Assembly: GCA_020881915.1 (NCBI GenBank)
Contig: JAJFPB010000008.1
Location: 992,001-1,056,000, forward strand
DNA length: 64,000 nt
Reading direction: 5' to 3'
Origin: Paramyrothecium sp. XJ0827
Lineage: Eukaryota; Ascomycota; Sordariomycetes; Hypocreales; Stachybotryaceae
Within the stretch, counting starts at the first letter, position 1, and the number at the start of each line of letters is the position of its first letter. The position numbers were made by a program, and so were the translations under genes. Below the pieces are notes generated by a model that was not told where the DNA came from, searched no databases, and saw only the letters and a program-made list of their open reading frames with translations. This document shows, piece after piece, positions 1 to 11,492 of this stretch.

Positions 1-898
1 CTCGCAGATAGCACTCACAACCCATAACCCGAAGGTAGAGCTCCCGTCCAATAAAGCTGTTCTGGAGCATTTTACTGGACACTTCCAGGTTGTACGGGTT
101 CGAGCAGGCAATGGCTGCCTTGAACTCGCAGTTGGAGCCTTCCTCTCCGACATACTATCTCTGTCAGATTCAATCTTTAGTAAAAGCAACAATCGCCGCA
201 CGTACGTTGGTCAAGATGTTGGCGCCCAGAGAGAAGCCCAGGCCAAATAAGGGCCGGTTAGGAAAGGTTTCCCTCAACCATCGTACCACCTAGACGTCAT
301 AAGATCAGCCATGTGAGCCCATCACTGTCACGACCGCCGACGGCCTTACCTGGCGAACATCCCAAGTTGCTCGTGCATTGTACAGTACGCCACTAGTAAT
401 CTTGGTTCGTGCGCAGCCTCGAGAATTCACCACACAGACTTCCCAGTCCTTCGACTCAATCAGAGGGGCAATGGCGTGTCGCAAGTAGACCTCGTGTGAG
501 CCTCCGGACAGTCCGTGCAGTACCACAAGCATCGGCTTGTTGTCATCCGAAGGCAGGTTCTGCAGTTGCTCGTCGGAGAAGTAAGCGGACCGACGGGCCA
601 GGGTTGGGTCCTCGCCCTCAAAAGGCTCTACTGCAAAGTCGACAGAAAAGGTTCCCTTGTAGACGCTGTGGTCGGCTTCAAAAAGCTTGCGACGGTAGTA
701 AACTTGGGGGCCATGTGGCTTCGTGGCCGTCCACATGGTTTGCAGATGGCCATTGAACAGCAGGGGGTTCAGATTGCAGGGCGGCATCGTCTTTTCGCAA
801 ATCTTGAGCAGATCTGTTTCGTTGCCATCTTTCCCTGCCAACGCCCGTGGCGTTTTGGCATGAGTAAACTCAAGTGCAGCGCGCCCGAACCACTCCAT
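1..898 (-). CDS. Alpha/beta hydrolase, EMB8/YheT (EHT1/EEB1) type, 5' part only
   Basis: Probable acyltransferase/esterase of the YheT/EMB8 family; yeast relatives Eht1 and Eeb1 make and break medium-chain fatty-acid ethyl esters. The gene runs off the left edge, so the C-terminal part is missing. The start chosen is the ATG at 898 (MEWFGRAALEF), which precedes the family-typical LLFNGHLQT segment; an in-frame ATG at 1102 would add 68 unlikely residues. Exons read on the minus strand are 898-350, 289-206 and 154 to about 19, joined by GT..AG introns that keep frame. Visible motifs are the oxyanion/HG loop LVVLHGLSGGSHEVYLRH, the NSRGCARTKITS segment, and the nucleophile elbow GLGFSLGAN (G-x-S-x-G). 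Asp and His of the triad lie beyond the edge. The extreme left splice site (about base 18) is tentative. Confidence 0.85.
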
Positions 899-3118
899 CG
901 TGAACTGAAATAATTTGGAACGACCGGGAAAGGACTGGTGGCCTCTGTTCTGAGAAGAATTCACTAAACGAGGGAGCCTGGTGACAAGCAGATAGTGATT
1001 GGTGAGTGGCCGTTGAGAAAGCCAAAGGAGCGCCTGAGAGGAACAAAACCCGAAACGTTGGCCAGTGCAGGGTACCATTAAACATATACGATTAAGAAAC
1101 AACCTAGTCTGATCAGAGCGGCAGATCGTCTCTTGGGATAATTATGGGCATAATCCAACAGAGAGCCGCACGTGGGTACGAAAATCATGACTTCACCGGC
1201 CGAGGCTCAGAACTCGGGCCACTGCATCGTCGCCTCGGGGAGGCGTCCCAGGCTGTGAGCCTCACCACTGGCAGGTGGGTAGTTCGGACAAGATGCCTCG
1301 TTTGGAACTAGTAGATTGCATCTTCTGAAACTACGCGCAATTCACTAGGATGGAAATCGGGGCAAGTAGGGTTATACTTGTTGACTTTAGAAGCCAAGTG
1401 CCTCGATCGTCCACCGACACTAACACCATTTTTTCACTCCTGCTTTATTACAGTACTACTAGACAACGGACCCCCTTTGCTGTGGCCCAAAGATGCCGAG
1501 GCATCGCCTGAAACTATACACTAAGATAAGAGATTGCTCCAGGTGACGGCTTCCAAGGTCGGGCTGCCCGGCATTAGGTAAGGCAAGGTACCTAGGTAGG
1601 GTAAGGTACTAAGCCAGGAAGAGCAATCACCGGTGAGGATGCGTAATCACATGACATGTCACATGTGAGCTACTTCTTGGGTCCTCCACAAGCAAGCTCT
1701 TTCACATTATGCCTAACGTTCACCGCATGCAACCAGTTTCTTGAAGCCACAACTGCCTCACGCACCGCAGCCAGCGTCATGTTCAGTCAGCGAGTACTGA
1801 GGATAAGACATCCTCACCGCGACATGAGGCCCTCGTCAGAATGGACTATTTTCACGCAGTAGTCGGCAAAGTCAGCCAGCCCTTTGGTGTACCCACCCCT
1901 GCCTTCTGCGTAAGGTATGGAGAGCGCAGCATCGGCATATCACGCAATCAAGGCGCTGGAGACGTTTAGCTTGACTTTGCGACCAGGCAGTATGCGATGC
2001 CTCCCTCATAACCTTGGGAGATTTCCAGCTGGGTAGTCACATGCATCTCGCCAATCGAAAATCGCAAAGAGGACGACAGATTCAACCACCGTTTAGAAGC
2101 CGACAAGTGGAGGCAATGTTAGGTCGCTAATCTAGCAGAAATGCACACGAATGTCATTGGCCCCATCTTTACGGAAGATGACTTTACAGATGTTAACCCG
2201 TCTGGATGCTGTTGAGGAAGGGCCGCACTTGAACTCACCTTCTTGACTTGGTATTTGGGCCACGGTGGTCAACCAGCGCCAGGAAGCATTTAATATGCAT
2301 CGAGGGCCAAGCCGCGCGGCAGTTCGCTTGCCGAGAATGAGTTTTCCTACTCGAGTCCTTGGATGTCTGACGCTTTCCCTCAAGCCTATCAGCAACGCTA
2401 GCAGAGTGGCATTTGTTCATCAATTTGCCTGACATCGGGATATGGGCCATCGGACGTGGACAAAAGATTCCGGGATCGCGGCAAGCTGTTCACCAGCAAA
2501 GCACATTCAGGCTTAATGCCGTTGGGGACTATTTGTGCTTGACCAAAGTTGTCCGGATCTTGTTTGTTTCGAAGCCCATGGTCTTTGCGGCGGAAAGGAA
2601 AGTATCGTAAATCATCCGCGAGGATCCGTATGTAGATTCCTGGTTTCATGGAGCATGCGCTCCACATTATGGGCAGGGGCACGAACGCAGGACTGGGCCA
2701 TTCTTGCAAGCATTTGACGCCCATCCTAAAATTCTACCAGCAAGGAGCCTAGAGCGGACGGAGTGTGAAGGGGAAACGGCAGCTCGCAAGAAGCTGCAAG
2801 AGCGTATGCATGCTGGAATTGGTTGATTCCCCTCAACTGCAACTGATAGTGCACGGCTGGGTGTACGCACGCAACCAGTGCCATCGTTACGCCGCATCAG
2901 AGTTCCTTGGCACGGCTTTGAGCGCGACCATCGGCTTGTCATAAACAAGATAGAGCTCAGCATCGGCTTGCCGGGCATTTTATTTTGTTTCTGATGCTGG
3001 TGCTGGCCATTATCTGGAGCTCTTTTGGTGGCCGCTCACTGGGCGTCCTGCCGCGTCGGCTAAGGTGCGGCGATTTGTACGGTGCAAGCACTAAAAACTC
3101 AGATCTGGGTGTACCGCA
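899..3118. other. Intergenic, divergent promoter region, no gene seen
   Basis: This 2.2 kb stretch lies between the divergent hydrolase and CTK1 genes. The short reading frames in it (for example 2398-2724 minus, 2132-2395 minus) resemble no family I recognise and have no coding-like composition. A cluster of AGGTA/TACCT words sits at about 1576-1610. No repeats or RNA genes were recognised. Confidence 0.6.
1576..1610. repeat. AGGTA/TACCT motif cluster
   Basis: Dense run of AAGGTACCTAGGTA-like words including AGGTAAGGCAAGGTACC. It belongs to a class of short semi-palindromic intergenic motif that recurs across the window; see findings. Confidence 0.6.
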
Positions 3119-6100
3119 ATGGAGCGTCCACCCACGCCTCCACGTCGCCCTCGTTATGCTGCCATGAAAGACGGAGGAAGTGATGAGAATAGAGAACGGG
3201 CTCGTACTGGCAGAGGACCGAAACCCTCAGATTGGCCAGGGTCCCCCCCCCGCTGGCCCCGTCAGAGTTGGGACAATCGAGGCCGCCGTCGCCCTTCGCA
3301 CAGGACGGAGTCTAGCTCACATCGCCGGCCTCGTTCACGCAATCGCAGCATAGAACCTCCTCACAGCTCCGCCCACGGGTCTACGCGTCCCACTGCCGAT
3401 GCAGACGATCTGATACCGCGATATCGTGCAATTCAGGGCCGGCCACAGGATTCGCAAGATAGATCCCGTCGACGTAGCTACAGCCGCGGTCGCGATAGCT
3501 ACCAATCTCCGGCGCCTACCAAGCGACGCAGGAGTCGCAGTAACTCTCCAGCCGATCCGCATCGAAAGAGATCGCGAAAAGTCCGCAGCCCATCGCGACG
3601 TGGACCGAGCCACAGTAGGGATCGTGAGCCTAGGAACCGGCAACGGCATTCTCCACGCGAGCACCGGAACCTATCGCCACGACGGGAGTCACCATCACGT
3701 CGACTGTCTCAACCATCAGAAAACGGCCGATCGTTTTCGCGGCAGAGATCTGGCTCCCGCACCCCGCTGGGGTCGGAAGGCGCGAGGCGCCGTGGCCCAC
3801 GCGACGCACGGCAATCCAGATCGGACGACCTTGATCAGCCTCGGAGAAGCCCCTCTCCTTCAGCCGAAACTCGACGACCATTATCCCCAACACGCTCCAT
3901 CGCTTCAGGGGGGGCCTCAATCAGTGCACTCGGCGACCGTCCAACTACCGATTTGGATCGTAGATCCCGACGATACCTGCAGCCCGAGTCGCCCCTGGAC
4001 CGAGAAACAGGGCGACGTGATAGATCGGCCGACCCTTATCATTCGGCACGGTCCGACTTTGAGGACGACATGACATCTCGCGGTAGTTATCGAAGCGGTT
4101 ATAATTCAGGTCGCTCGCAGAAGGCTCAATACGGAAACGAGTCGCGAGGGTATTCACAATCGCCTCAACGCGGCGGTTCCTATCGAGACTCCCCACCACA
4201 ATCCCCTCACGGCGTGGGCCGCTCCGAGCGGAGCAGCCAAAAACCCCCGCATCAGTAAGACTTGCTGTGTCTTTTTTTTTAGGATTTGTTTACTGATCAT
4301 CTGCATAGTCAATATCCTTCGCAGCATCATCATCAGAGTGGTGGAAGTAGCAGTCAAGCAAATGGTCCCTCGAGACAATACCACGATTCATCTCGCTCGC
4401 CACCTCTTTCTGCTCCTTCAGGCCCTATGCAACCTTACTCACAAGGAAATTATCGAGGGTACCGTGGCAGCGGTCACCGAGGCGGTTCCTTCTCGAGTAG
4501 AGCCGCCCCTCATGGTTCCGGTTTCAAAAACTCACAATGGAGCTCGGGAAAACCAGGATCCCAGGGTCGAGCTTTCGACCAGTCTCCAACTGATGACAGC
4601 AACAGGCGGCAAAGCATTTCTGGTGCGCAAAGTGAGGCCTTCGAACCCGATATAGAGAGCAATAGCCACGCTCAGCAGAACACATTCGATACGCAGGCAA
4701 GCGAGTCGGGCCGACAGCAGGAGAGCGGCGACACTCCAATGGCTCCACCAAACCGGCTTCCGCCATCTGGCCCTGGATCACAAACTGGCTCCTCGGGTAA
4801 ATTTAGCTTTGCATTTAAGCTATCCTCAAAGCCCACGCCTGCGGCACCCAAACCTGAGATTTCCCAGCGGTTCAATGCAGCTCCTCAAAGAGGACCGCCA
4901 TCAACGCAAAGAGATGAGCGGGAAGCCTCCCGGGATCAGGACCGCGATCATGAACGCAACCAGGGACCTAACCAGGAACGTATCCAGGAACGTATCCAGG
5001 AACGTACCCAGGAACGTAATCAGGATCGAGAGCCTCCACGCAGCGCTCCGAAAGAGCCAGCATCAACACGTTATCGACAAGATCCTAGAGATCGCAGAAA
5101 CTCCAGGGACCGTCGCGATCCTAGAGATCCAAGAGATCCAAGAGACCCAAGAGACCCAAGAGACCCAAGAGATCCAAGAGATCCAAGAGACCCTAGAGAC
5201 CCTAGAGAACATAGAGACCCTAGAGATCTCCGAGATCCCAGAGACGTTGCACCGGAGGGACCGAGGACGACACAGCGGATGCGGAAAGTTAAAAAGGTGA
5301 TGAAGAGGTTAAAACCTCGCCCCACTTTACCCGCGGACCTCGTTAAATCGGATTCCGTTTTCTTCAGGAAGCCTGGAAACGAATCGGTGGTTGGCTCTGG
5401 AACGTACGGCAAGGTATTCAAGGGTCTCAATGTTTATACGAAAGGCCTTGTCGCCCTCAAGAGGATTCGAATGGAGGGTGAGCGGGACGGTTTCCCAGTT
5501 ACCGCTATCCGCGAGATCAAGCTTTTGCAATCTCTACGACATGCAAACATCGTCAACCTTCAGGAGGTCATGGTTGAGAAGAATGACTGCTTCATGGTTT
5601 TTGAGTATCTGTCTCATGACTTGACAGGCTTGTTGAACCATCCTTCATTCAAGCTGGATCCTGCGCAGAAGAAACATCTCGCGAAGCAGTTGTTTGAAGG
5701 CTTGGATTATCTCCATGTTCGAGGTGTCCTGCATCGTGACATCAAGGCTGCCAATATCCTGGTCAGCAACCAAGGCATATTGAAGCTTGCAGACTTCGGC
5801 CTTGCTCGCTTCTACGCCAAGCGGCATCAACTGGACTACACAAATCGAGTCATCACGATTTGGTATCGATCACCTGAGCTACTTCTTGGTGAGACGAAGT
5901 ACACAGCCGCGGTCGACGTCTGGAGTGCGGCTTGTGTCATGGTCGAAATCTTCACAAAGTACGCCATCTTCGCAGGAGACGGAACAGAGCTAAGCCAGCT
6001 CGAAAAGATCTATGGCGTCCTTGGCACCCCGAACCGACAGGACTGGCCTGAGCTCGTGGACATGGCCTGGTTTGAGCTGCTCCGTCCCACTGTCAAACGG

Positions 6101-6533
6101 AAGAGCGTCTTTGCCGAGAAGTACCAGGACAAAACGACACCAGCCGCGTTTGACTTGTTGGCCTCGATGTTTTGCTACGACCCGAGCAAGCGACCCACAG
6201 CCGCCGAGGTCCTACAGCACCCCTACTTCACTGCTGAGGACCCGTCACCTAAGCAGGCAGTAGAGTAAGTGACAATGTCCAACCCCTAGTTAAAGTACGA
6301 GAACGATTTGACTAACACGTCTGTTTAGGCTTTCCAACATTGCCGACTGGCACGAGTTCGAATCCAAGGCGTTGCGCAAGGAGAACGAAAGAAGAGACCG
6401 CGAAGCACGTAAAGCTGCCAAGGACGGTTCCCGAGACAAAGATCGCAAGCGAACGATCGAGAGCCAAGATCAGCAGCGGGACGCCAAGCGCCAGCACGTG
6501 GACGATCAGCAGCCAGCGGAGAGCACCGGATGA
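3119..6533 (+). CDS. ctk1: CTD kinase catalytic subunit, CTK1/CDK12 type
   Basis: Cyclin-dependent kinase of the CTK1/CDK12 group, which phosphorylates the RNA polymerase II C-terminal domain during elongation in the nucleus. Exons are 3119-4254, 4309-6264 and 6329-6533 (1098 residues). The kinase domain spans about residues 730-1020: Gly loop [18 protein letters not shown]-like helix [11 protein letters not shown], catalytic loop [15 protein letters not shown], activation-loop [10 protein letters not shown] and the C-lobe W in DVWSAACVM. The first 700 residues are disordered and rich in Arg, Ser and Pro, with SR dipeptides as in splicing factors. They carry 12-bp (QER) and 9-bp (RDP) tandem repeats. 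The tail starts [20 protein letters not shown]. The first intron must use the CATAG acceptor at 4307-4308, because the earlier TTTAG breaks frame. Yeast Ctk1 is about half this length. The kinase assignment is secure; CTK1 versus BUR1 is slightly less so. Confidence 0.93.
4970..5028 (+). repeat. 12-bp tandem repeat in ctk1 (IQER/TQER)
   Basis: About five copies of a 12-base unit (caggaacgtatc and variants) encoding repeated QERI/QERT residues. It lies in frame in the disordered part of the kinase, just before the kinase domain. Confidence 0.85.
5117..5248 (+). repeat. 9-bp coding minisatellite in ctk1 (RDP repeat)
   Basis: About fifteen copies of a 9-base unit (agagatcca/agagaccct and variants) encoding Arg-Asp-Pro repeats with a few REH, RDL and RDV variants at the downstream end. 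The central copies are near-identical at DNA level while the flanking copies are diverged. This suggests copy-number turnover from the middle. Confidence 0.9.
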
Positions 6534-7281
6534 AATCCTCAACGAACCGTGAGCTACGACGAGAAAAAGAAGGGAGGGCACCCTTTGAGAATTGGAGGGA
6601 AGCGGAGCACGGTATGGTGGGGCATTCATGCTGGAGTTATGGCTACCGCGCATGCCATTTGCGGAGCGTTTTGAGCGGATTCCATTTATTACACTCATGT
6701 GTGCCTCTATGCACAGGGCACGTAGCGTCAGATATTGTACGACTAGAAAGTGGCCGTGATTTGTACATGGTGTACCGTACTGGTCTTGGCCCCTTGGCTG
6801 CCCTCTTTTCTACGGGTGGCCACAGAAAAGGAGGAGGCAGGGCAGGGCACCGGATCAATGCATACCACATAATGAAAAATAATCAAACATTACTGGGGCA
6901 TATGCGATTGGACATTTTTGTTGTATTCTCGATGGATATGAACCAGGTGCTCATAGTCCCAAGTAAATACCTACGAAAATGTGCCTCCTCTTGAACAAGC
7001 CGCACTGCTTTATACCAGTGACTGACCGTCACCCAAAGCCATCATGTCTCATAAACTCATTCATTGAACATTTTTGATACGACCATGGCAGAAGTCCTCA
7101 GTGCGTGCGTACCTACTTTTACCTTCTTCCCGGCAGCCGTACGCCTCCTTGAACATACCAATACATTGCAACAGTTGCGTAGCATCCTATCTCTATACGG
7201 CACTTGCTGCACGTCTAAATTCGGTCAGGCTCCTGTTTTGCCCCTATCAATGGCGTGACGGGGGGCTTTCTCCGCTTGCTG
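6534..7281. other. Convergent intergenic region
   Basis: 748 bases between the stop codons of CTK1 (plus) and the orphan gene (minus). It probably holds both 3' UTRs. Nothing else was recognised; an overlapping plus-strand frame at 6530-6994 looks non-coding. Confidence 0.6.
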
Positions 7282-8763
7282 TCACCGCTCAACGGCCTTG
7301 CCCTTCATGTCCGTAGTCTTGAGGAGTTCACGAAGGGTACCTTCAGCCCTGCCTTTAGTGGTGTCGGACGCTCCCTCGTATGATTTCCAAGGTATCCAGG
7401 AGCTCAATGTCGTGAACAGGCCAGCCGCCGGTGATCGAGGTTCCGTGGATGGGTCGTGCTCCTTTGCAAGGCCAATCTTGAGAGCGTCTGGAGGGTCTTC
7501 ACTGGAAAGTGTAATGTCATTCGAGTCGGCTCTGTAAGTCTCTTCTCGTGTTGTGCGGATTTCCAGCTGGCTCGTGGATGCTTGTGGCACTGCGGGTTCT
7601 CCGACTAGGCCAGTAGCAGAAGTCCGAGGACTTGCAGATTCACCACTAACAGCATGCTGCTTTGCTCCTTCGATTAGAGCTAGTGATCCGGATTTCTTCG
7701 TGACTACCACTCTGACAGGCAATACTTCTTCTGGCGAGCAACTCTCGTCGAATGTGCTTCCTGAAGAGTTGGTTGGGGAGGAATCGCCAGAATCCTTCCT
7801 CGCAGCTCGGCCGCGGATCTCTTCAGCAATCTCCGCAGCAGACTTCTTCTTTGTTTTTTCCTCATCTGAGGAGCGGCTTGAGGACATGATGGTTTCGAGG
7901 GTACCCATTGCCCTGCTGCTTCTCCTGGCACCGCTCCGCCGTTTCCTTTGGCGCCGAATATTCCGCTCGTCATCTGATGTCACTGCCTGCAGTGTCGGGC
8001 CCTGGTTCTCCTGGCCTCTTGATATTTTTGGCAAAAATGAAGAGCCTGATCCATGTGGCGCATAGTGCACCTCATACTGGTTGCTTAGGGAGTATCTCGA
8101 TCGAGCACATATCTCAGCAATGCGATCTAGATCAGCGCTTATATCAGGCCCGTTGCTCTGGGCGTCGATGTTGGCAACAAAGCTTTTGAACGTGAACGCT
8201 TCGACAGGAGGCAATCTAGTTTCAGTAGATGCGTCGCCGCGCATTTTCTTGGCACGAGCTCGCGCCATCCCGTTTATCATACCGTTCCCTGCCGACGTCA
8301 CCTTGCTAGCGAAAGGCAGTATCCGGCTGACGGCTGAAGTAGAGCCTGATGTGACAGGGCCAATGGCAGCACCGCTGCGCCCAGCAAGGCCACCACGGGT
8401 ATTGCCAGTCGGTCGAGTTGGTAGGGGAGAGTAATAGCTACGAACAATGACAGGTTCTGAGTAGGTGCTGCTCTGAGCACCCGTCGATTTGGCGTAGCGG
8501 TGGCGGCTAGGATAGTTGTGATTCAGTTCACGAAGGGCCGAAGTACGGTGCTCGACAGTGGTGTCGTCCACCGGAATAGGCCTGCCTTCTGCGGTGGAAG
8601 AGACGAGGCTCGTGGACGAGGGGTTTGGTTGGAAGGGCAGCCTGAAGGTGAAGGGCATTGAGTTCCGGGAGCTTTCGGTCCCAGTGCGAGGCGAGTGCGA
8701 AGCAGCAGAAGCGGAGGAGTCATGCTTCCTGGACGGATGTCCAGAGCTGCTGGACGAGGACAT
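7282..8763 (-). CDS. Ser-rich fungal protein of unknown function (493 aa)
   Basis: Uninterrupted frame of 493 residues starting MSSSSSSGHPSRKH. Most of it is low-complexity and Ser/Thr/Arg-rich, probably disordered. One patch at about residues 187-240 (FTFKSFVANIDAQSNGP then DISADLDRIAEICARSRYSL) looks ordered and is the likely conserved core. A basic stretch RRQRKRRSGARRSSR at about 270-285 could be a nuclear localisation signal. The C-terminus has an aromatic FTTLSSWIPWKSY segment. No catalytic motif, membrane segment or signal peptide is visible. I do not recognise the family. Length, codon use and lack of stops argue for a real gene. Confidence 0.75.
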   Translation of the reverse strand: MSSSSSSGHPSRKHDSSASAASHSPRTGTESSRNSMPFTFRLPFQPNPSSTSLVSSTAEGRPIPVDDTTVEHRTSALRELNHNYPSRHRYAKSTGAQSSTYSEPVIVRSYYSPLPTRPTGNTRGGLAGRSGAAIGPVTSGSTSAVSRILPFASKVTSAGNGMINGMARARAKKMRGDASTETRLPPVEAFTFKSFVANIDAQSNGPDISADLDRIAEICARSRYSLSNQYEVHYAPHGSGSSFLPKISRGQENQGPTLQAVTSDDERNIRRQRKRRSGARRSSRAMGTLETIMSSSRSSDEEKTKKKSAAEIAEEIRGRAARKDSGDSSPTNSSGSTFDESCSPEEVLPVRVVVTKKSGSLALIEGAKQHAVSGESASPRTSATGLVGEPAVPQASTSQLEIRTTREETYRADSNDITLSSEDPPDALKIGLAKEHDPSTEPRSPAAGLFTTLSSWIPWKSYEGASDTTKGRAEGTLRELLKTTDMKGKAVER

Positions 8764-10877
8764 GACCAGTGTTTCGTTGGGGGCAGAGGCTGCACGTATA
8801 CTTTTGGGTGAGGCGTAGGCCGGTCAGTGGTCAGAAGCCACCTCGGGCGTCAGTGGAGTGTCCGAAGCAACGAGGACATGGCCGTATGCGACGCAATGAC
8901 GGCCAGCAGGATGAAGGCAGGGATATCGCAGGGATGAATGTAGAAAGCCGCAGCATCTATCAAGACATGCTGGCACAAGTTGTCTGGTCGGGTTCGCGGA
9001 GGGGAGTTGGAACGTCGCTACTCTGTAGGCGCCGGTGGAGAACAAATGCAGTGCAGCGTTGGGACGATATGGTCGAGCAGGGGTCTACTTAAGAGGACCC
9101 ATGCACGGTATAGAAAGGTCCAGTAGTACGGATACAGAGTGCACGCAGAGAGGGAAGAAACGCGACAGGGGAGCCCCAAAGAGAAAACAATAAAAGGTGA
9201 AAAAGGCAGACGGCCGAGAGTGAGGACGAATGGGGAGCAGCTGGACGAGGAAAGCCGCAGGGCTGGACGCTGTGCCAGGCGGAAGGTGCGATTTGGTGCA
9301 TGAGGTGAGTTGTCGTGGCTGCCGTTCAGAGGTTCAAACATTTGGCCAGCCAGAAGCCGGTCCAGTAGCGCCTGCCACGCCCATTGGCCAGGAACATGGC
9401 CCAGGGACGGCCATTCCATGCCATTGGCTGAACCGAACGGCGGGGTATCCTAGCTCAGGTTTCTACTGGCTCCCGGTCGACGAGGGACAGGGGGGTCTCA
9501 ATTTGACGTGGACGTGCATGATTTGGGATTTGGTTTTGGCATGTCTCTCCGGTTCTGCTTCTACTTCTGCCTCTGCTAACTCATCCGCTTCCGCTGCCGA
9601 CGCTGCATGTGGGATGAGTTGTCCAGGCATCTACCGCATATCCGCATCGCCTCAGGTCGCGGCATTGAGCCAATGCAATTCGATGTTTGCTGAGCCGTTG
9701 TCATAGACGCGGCACCGACCGGAGTTCGGCTCCTACCAATAATGGAGGACGGGCAATTGAGGCGATTTTGCACGGGTCAAGCCTTGATGAGGTATCCATG
9801 CAGAGATCAGCCAAGACAGGTGCAAGGTGCACGGAACCTCGTTGTCCTTGCATGAAGCGAGTCCGTTACTGGCAGGTTCGTGGACGAGAGTCTATGAGTG
9901 AGAAAGAGACAACGATCAAGAAAGGGAAAACAGAGGCCGTAGGGCTTCCTTCTTTACCTCAATACCATCACTAATAAGATGTAGGGAAATATCTTCTAAA
10001 TTACGTGCTCCAGTAAGCTGTCATATATTGAATATTTAACCAATGGTCCACGAATATTAAGACTTCAACAAAGCGAGTTGAGAAGAAAATCACCTACCTA
10101 TTGTACTGGTGCTTGGTCATTTTGCGTTCTATAATATCCCTTTCGTTGCTTACCGCTTGAGAGTGAGTGTAGCTCCAATAAGCTGGCGCTTTGATTTATC
10201 AGGACCGTGCCCGCATTTGCCCTTCACAAAGTTCTTATTGTTCACCTTGTTCTGTTCCGTCATCGAAATACAACCGGGCTCTCCACAACTATAACCAAAA
10301 CAAATGCATAGGCGCATCGTACAACGAAATAACGATTTCCTTTTTTAGGCGAATAGCAATAGGTAGACCGTCATTCTGTGGTCCCTTGGGCTGCGCCAAT
10401 ACTAAACTCGGCTAGCCATGGAGTCATTTCGGAAGTCTTGGTGCACCCTCAGCTTTGCTTGCGTAGTTACGGTCCAGTATTATCATCAGTAGCCATATGC
10501 TCATGGGCTAGCTATACTGCACATATTCCGCTCTGTACTCCTCAAGTCGTCGTCACTTCCTAATACACGAGTACGCCTTAACCCATGCTTCCAAGCCACC
10601 TGCTACAATAATGGCCGGGCGCATTGCTAACGGCTCACCGACTCTCTCGTCCAGCTGTTCCCGCCCTCGGCATCCTGCACCTCGATAACACTATCTCACA
10701 TCCCAGCGTATTGCTCAACACCTCCGACACGATCTGAAGCATCAAACGACAAGTTGGAGCGCAGGTCCTTGAGAGAATCGGTGAGACTATTCTAGACTCG
10801 CTATGACAAAAGCAACATTGTGCTGTGTCGACTTGGTGGGGTCTCCGAGGTATCGCGATTGGGAATGTACGTCGCAT
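8764..10877. other. Intergenic region, no gene seen
   Basis: 2.1 kb between the orphan gene's start and the 3' end of the PMP3-like gene. It holds the orphan's promoter and leader, a TCTGCC/TCCGCT-rich patch near 9555-9605 and an AT-rich island near 9965-10090. Frames at 9018-9419 (minus) and 9230-9706 (plus) overlap each other and resemble no known protein. Confidence 0.55.
9965..10090. repeat. AT-rich island, possible decayed element copy
   Basis: AT-rich stretch that includes aaatatcttctaaatt, a 16-base word also present at about 60508, and tattgaatatttaacc, which resembles tattgaatgtacc near 12177. It is possibly a relic of a repeated element; no terminal repeats or coding remnant are visible. 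Confidence 0.4.
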
Positions 10878-11318
10878 CTAGTAGGTGCCAGGTGCGGCAT
10901 GTGGCGGGGGATACGCAGAAGGGGGAGCGATGGTGCCGTATCCACCTTGGCCGCCTGTCTGGACGTTGCTCGAGTACACGCCCGGCGCCGGCCCCGTCGC
11001 GAACCGACCCTCTCGTGCCTGCTCGCGCCGATCATAGTAGACCCATTCGAGGTAGAAGGCATGGATATGCCCCGGCAAGTATCCCAATACCGTTAGACAT
11101 ATGTTGATGAAGAGATCTTGTCAATTGGTCAGCCTGGTGCTGTACGCGACGGTGGTTGGTTGCTGAGACTTACCCATTCCACATCCTGCCACTGCGAACA
11201 CTCCAATAGGAGGGACTTTGCGAAAGGATCAGTCATTGTGTACTTGGGAGTAAGACAACTAAATCTACTCACAGAAGAGAGTGACGAGGATGAGAAGGAC
11301 GGCTGAGACGACACCCAT
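10878..11318 (-). CDS. pmp3: PMP3/UPF0057 (RCI) small membrane peptide
   Basis: Small proteolipid of the PMP3/RCI2/UPF0057 family, 108 residues, in the plasma membrane; yeast Pmp3 affects membrane potential and salt tolerance. Exons on the minus strand are 11318-11273, 11215-11174 and 11116-10878, with GT..AG introns that keep frame throughout. The translation has two hydrophobic segments, VSAVLLILVTLFFPPIGVFA and DLFINICLTVLGYLPGHIHA, with the family hallmark PPIGVF, then LxxLGYxPGxxHA. A longer than usual hydrophilic tail rich in Gly, Pro and Tyr follows (EGRFATGPAPGVYSSNVQ), as in filamentous-fungal members. Only the third exon is visible as a single frame, so the gene is easily missed. 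Confidence 0.93.
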
Positions 11319-11474
11319 GATGACGGTGTAATGCGTAATTAGTGGTACGACGTTCGTGGGGTTGAAAGTCTTGGTCGACCTTGTAAGACAAAGACGTGTC
11401 GCGCTGAACGAGCCAGTGTCAGATGATGAGTAGTAAACTGAGGAGAGAGGATGGTTGTTGGGGAAAGCTTACCA

Positions 11475-11492
11475 CTAATAAGTACCAGCCAT
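11475..11492 (-). promoter_or_regulatory. Possible five-codon uORF upstream of pmp3
   Basis: On the minus strand, 174 bases before the pmp3 start, an ATG opens a frame of five codons then TAG. It is followed directly by a GTAAGC donor-like sequence. It could be an upstream ORF in a 5' leader that carries its own intron. No transcript evidence is available here. Confidence 0.3.

Noticed and set aside
4281..4308. TTTTTTTAG at 4281-4282 as the acceptor of CTK1 intron 1
   Set aside because: Joining there shifts the frame relative to exon 2; the CATAG acceptor 26 bases later keeps frame and has a CTGAT branch-like site at a normal distance.
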